NCBI GenBank assembly: GCA_937864265.1
Contig: CALMIR010000025.1
Location: 1-34,953 of the forward strand
Length of the DNA stretch: 34,953 nt
Source: an uncultured Saprospirales bacterium
Lineage (GTDB): Bacteria > Bacteroidota > Bacteroidia > Chitinophagales > Saprospiraceae
Direction of reading: 5' to 3'
This document shows, piece after piece, positions 34,923 to 34,953 of this stretch. A program made the translations under genes and the position numbers. A model generated the notes under the pieces. That model saw only the letters and a program-made list of their open reading frames with translations. It was not told the DNA's origin and ran no database searches. Each line of letters starts with the position of its first letter. Positions within the stretch are counted from its first letter, which is position 1.

Positions 34923-34953
34923 GGTATGCTGCGGTTTTTTTACAAGCATTTTC

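Overview
The window comes from a member of the Bacteroidota. The evidence is two PorP/SprF-family outer-membrane proteins of the type IX secretion/gliding system, a PorE-like OmpA protein, a giant SprB-type repeat adhesin ending in a gliding-motility type B C-terminal domain, an atpD-atpC pair without other ATP synthase genes nearby, and several promoters with the Bacteroidota -7 box TAnnTTTG. The gene content resembles Saprospiraceae, but that family-level placement is only an inference.

Layout. (1) 1-6532, minus strand: PorP/SprF-like protein, PorE-like TPR/propeller/OmpA protein, and the N-terminal 878 residues of a large secreted Ig/PKD-like repeat protein that runs off the left edge. (2) 6533-10713, plus strand: an AT-rich spacer, a secreted beta-helix protein, fumarylacetoacetase and an AraC regulator, ending in a bidirectional terminator. 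(3) 10735-12653, minus: atpD-atpC with a 77-nt array of degenerate heptamers between them. (4) 12989-23856, minus: papain-like protease, exported caspase-like protease with a seven-blade propeller, SprB-like adhesin of 1768 residues, PorP/SprF-like protein. This is the most distinctive region. (5) 23878-26784, minus: a 109-bp hairpin-forming inverted repeat, a small secreted Cys-rich protein, lgt and a lytic transglycosylase. (6) 27116-28363, plus: a small protein resembling a free-standing T9SS sorting domain, an ArsR regulator and a DUF983 zinc-ribbon membrane protein. (7) 28456-30461, minus: sulfotransferase and GT4 glycosyltransferase. (8) 30569-33910, plus: nadB, a small membrane protein and a GT2 glycosyltransferase. 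(9) 34171-34769, plus: a VapBC-like toxin-antitoxin pair bracketed by two related GC-rich repeats.

How the genes fit together. Regions 1 and 4 each pair a very large secreted repeat protein with a PorP/SprF-like partner, the known arrangement for secreting and anchoring type B T9SS cargo. Region 4 adds two exported cysteine proteases with complete catalytic residues, upstream of the adhesin and on the same strand; the last three genes are separated by only 24 and 6 nt. My inference is a cell-surface module in which the proteases process, or respond to, the adhesin or its targets. The remaining genes are mostly housekeeping (ATP synthase, NAD synthesis, lipoprotein modification, peptidoglycan remodelling, tyrosine breakdown) or cell-surface glycan genes. 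I saw no tRNA, rRNA, CRISPR array or complete insertion sequence.
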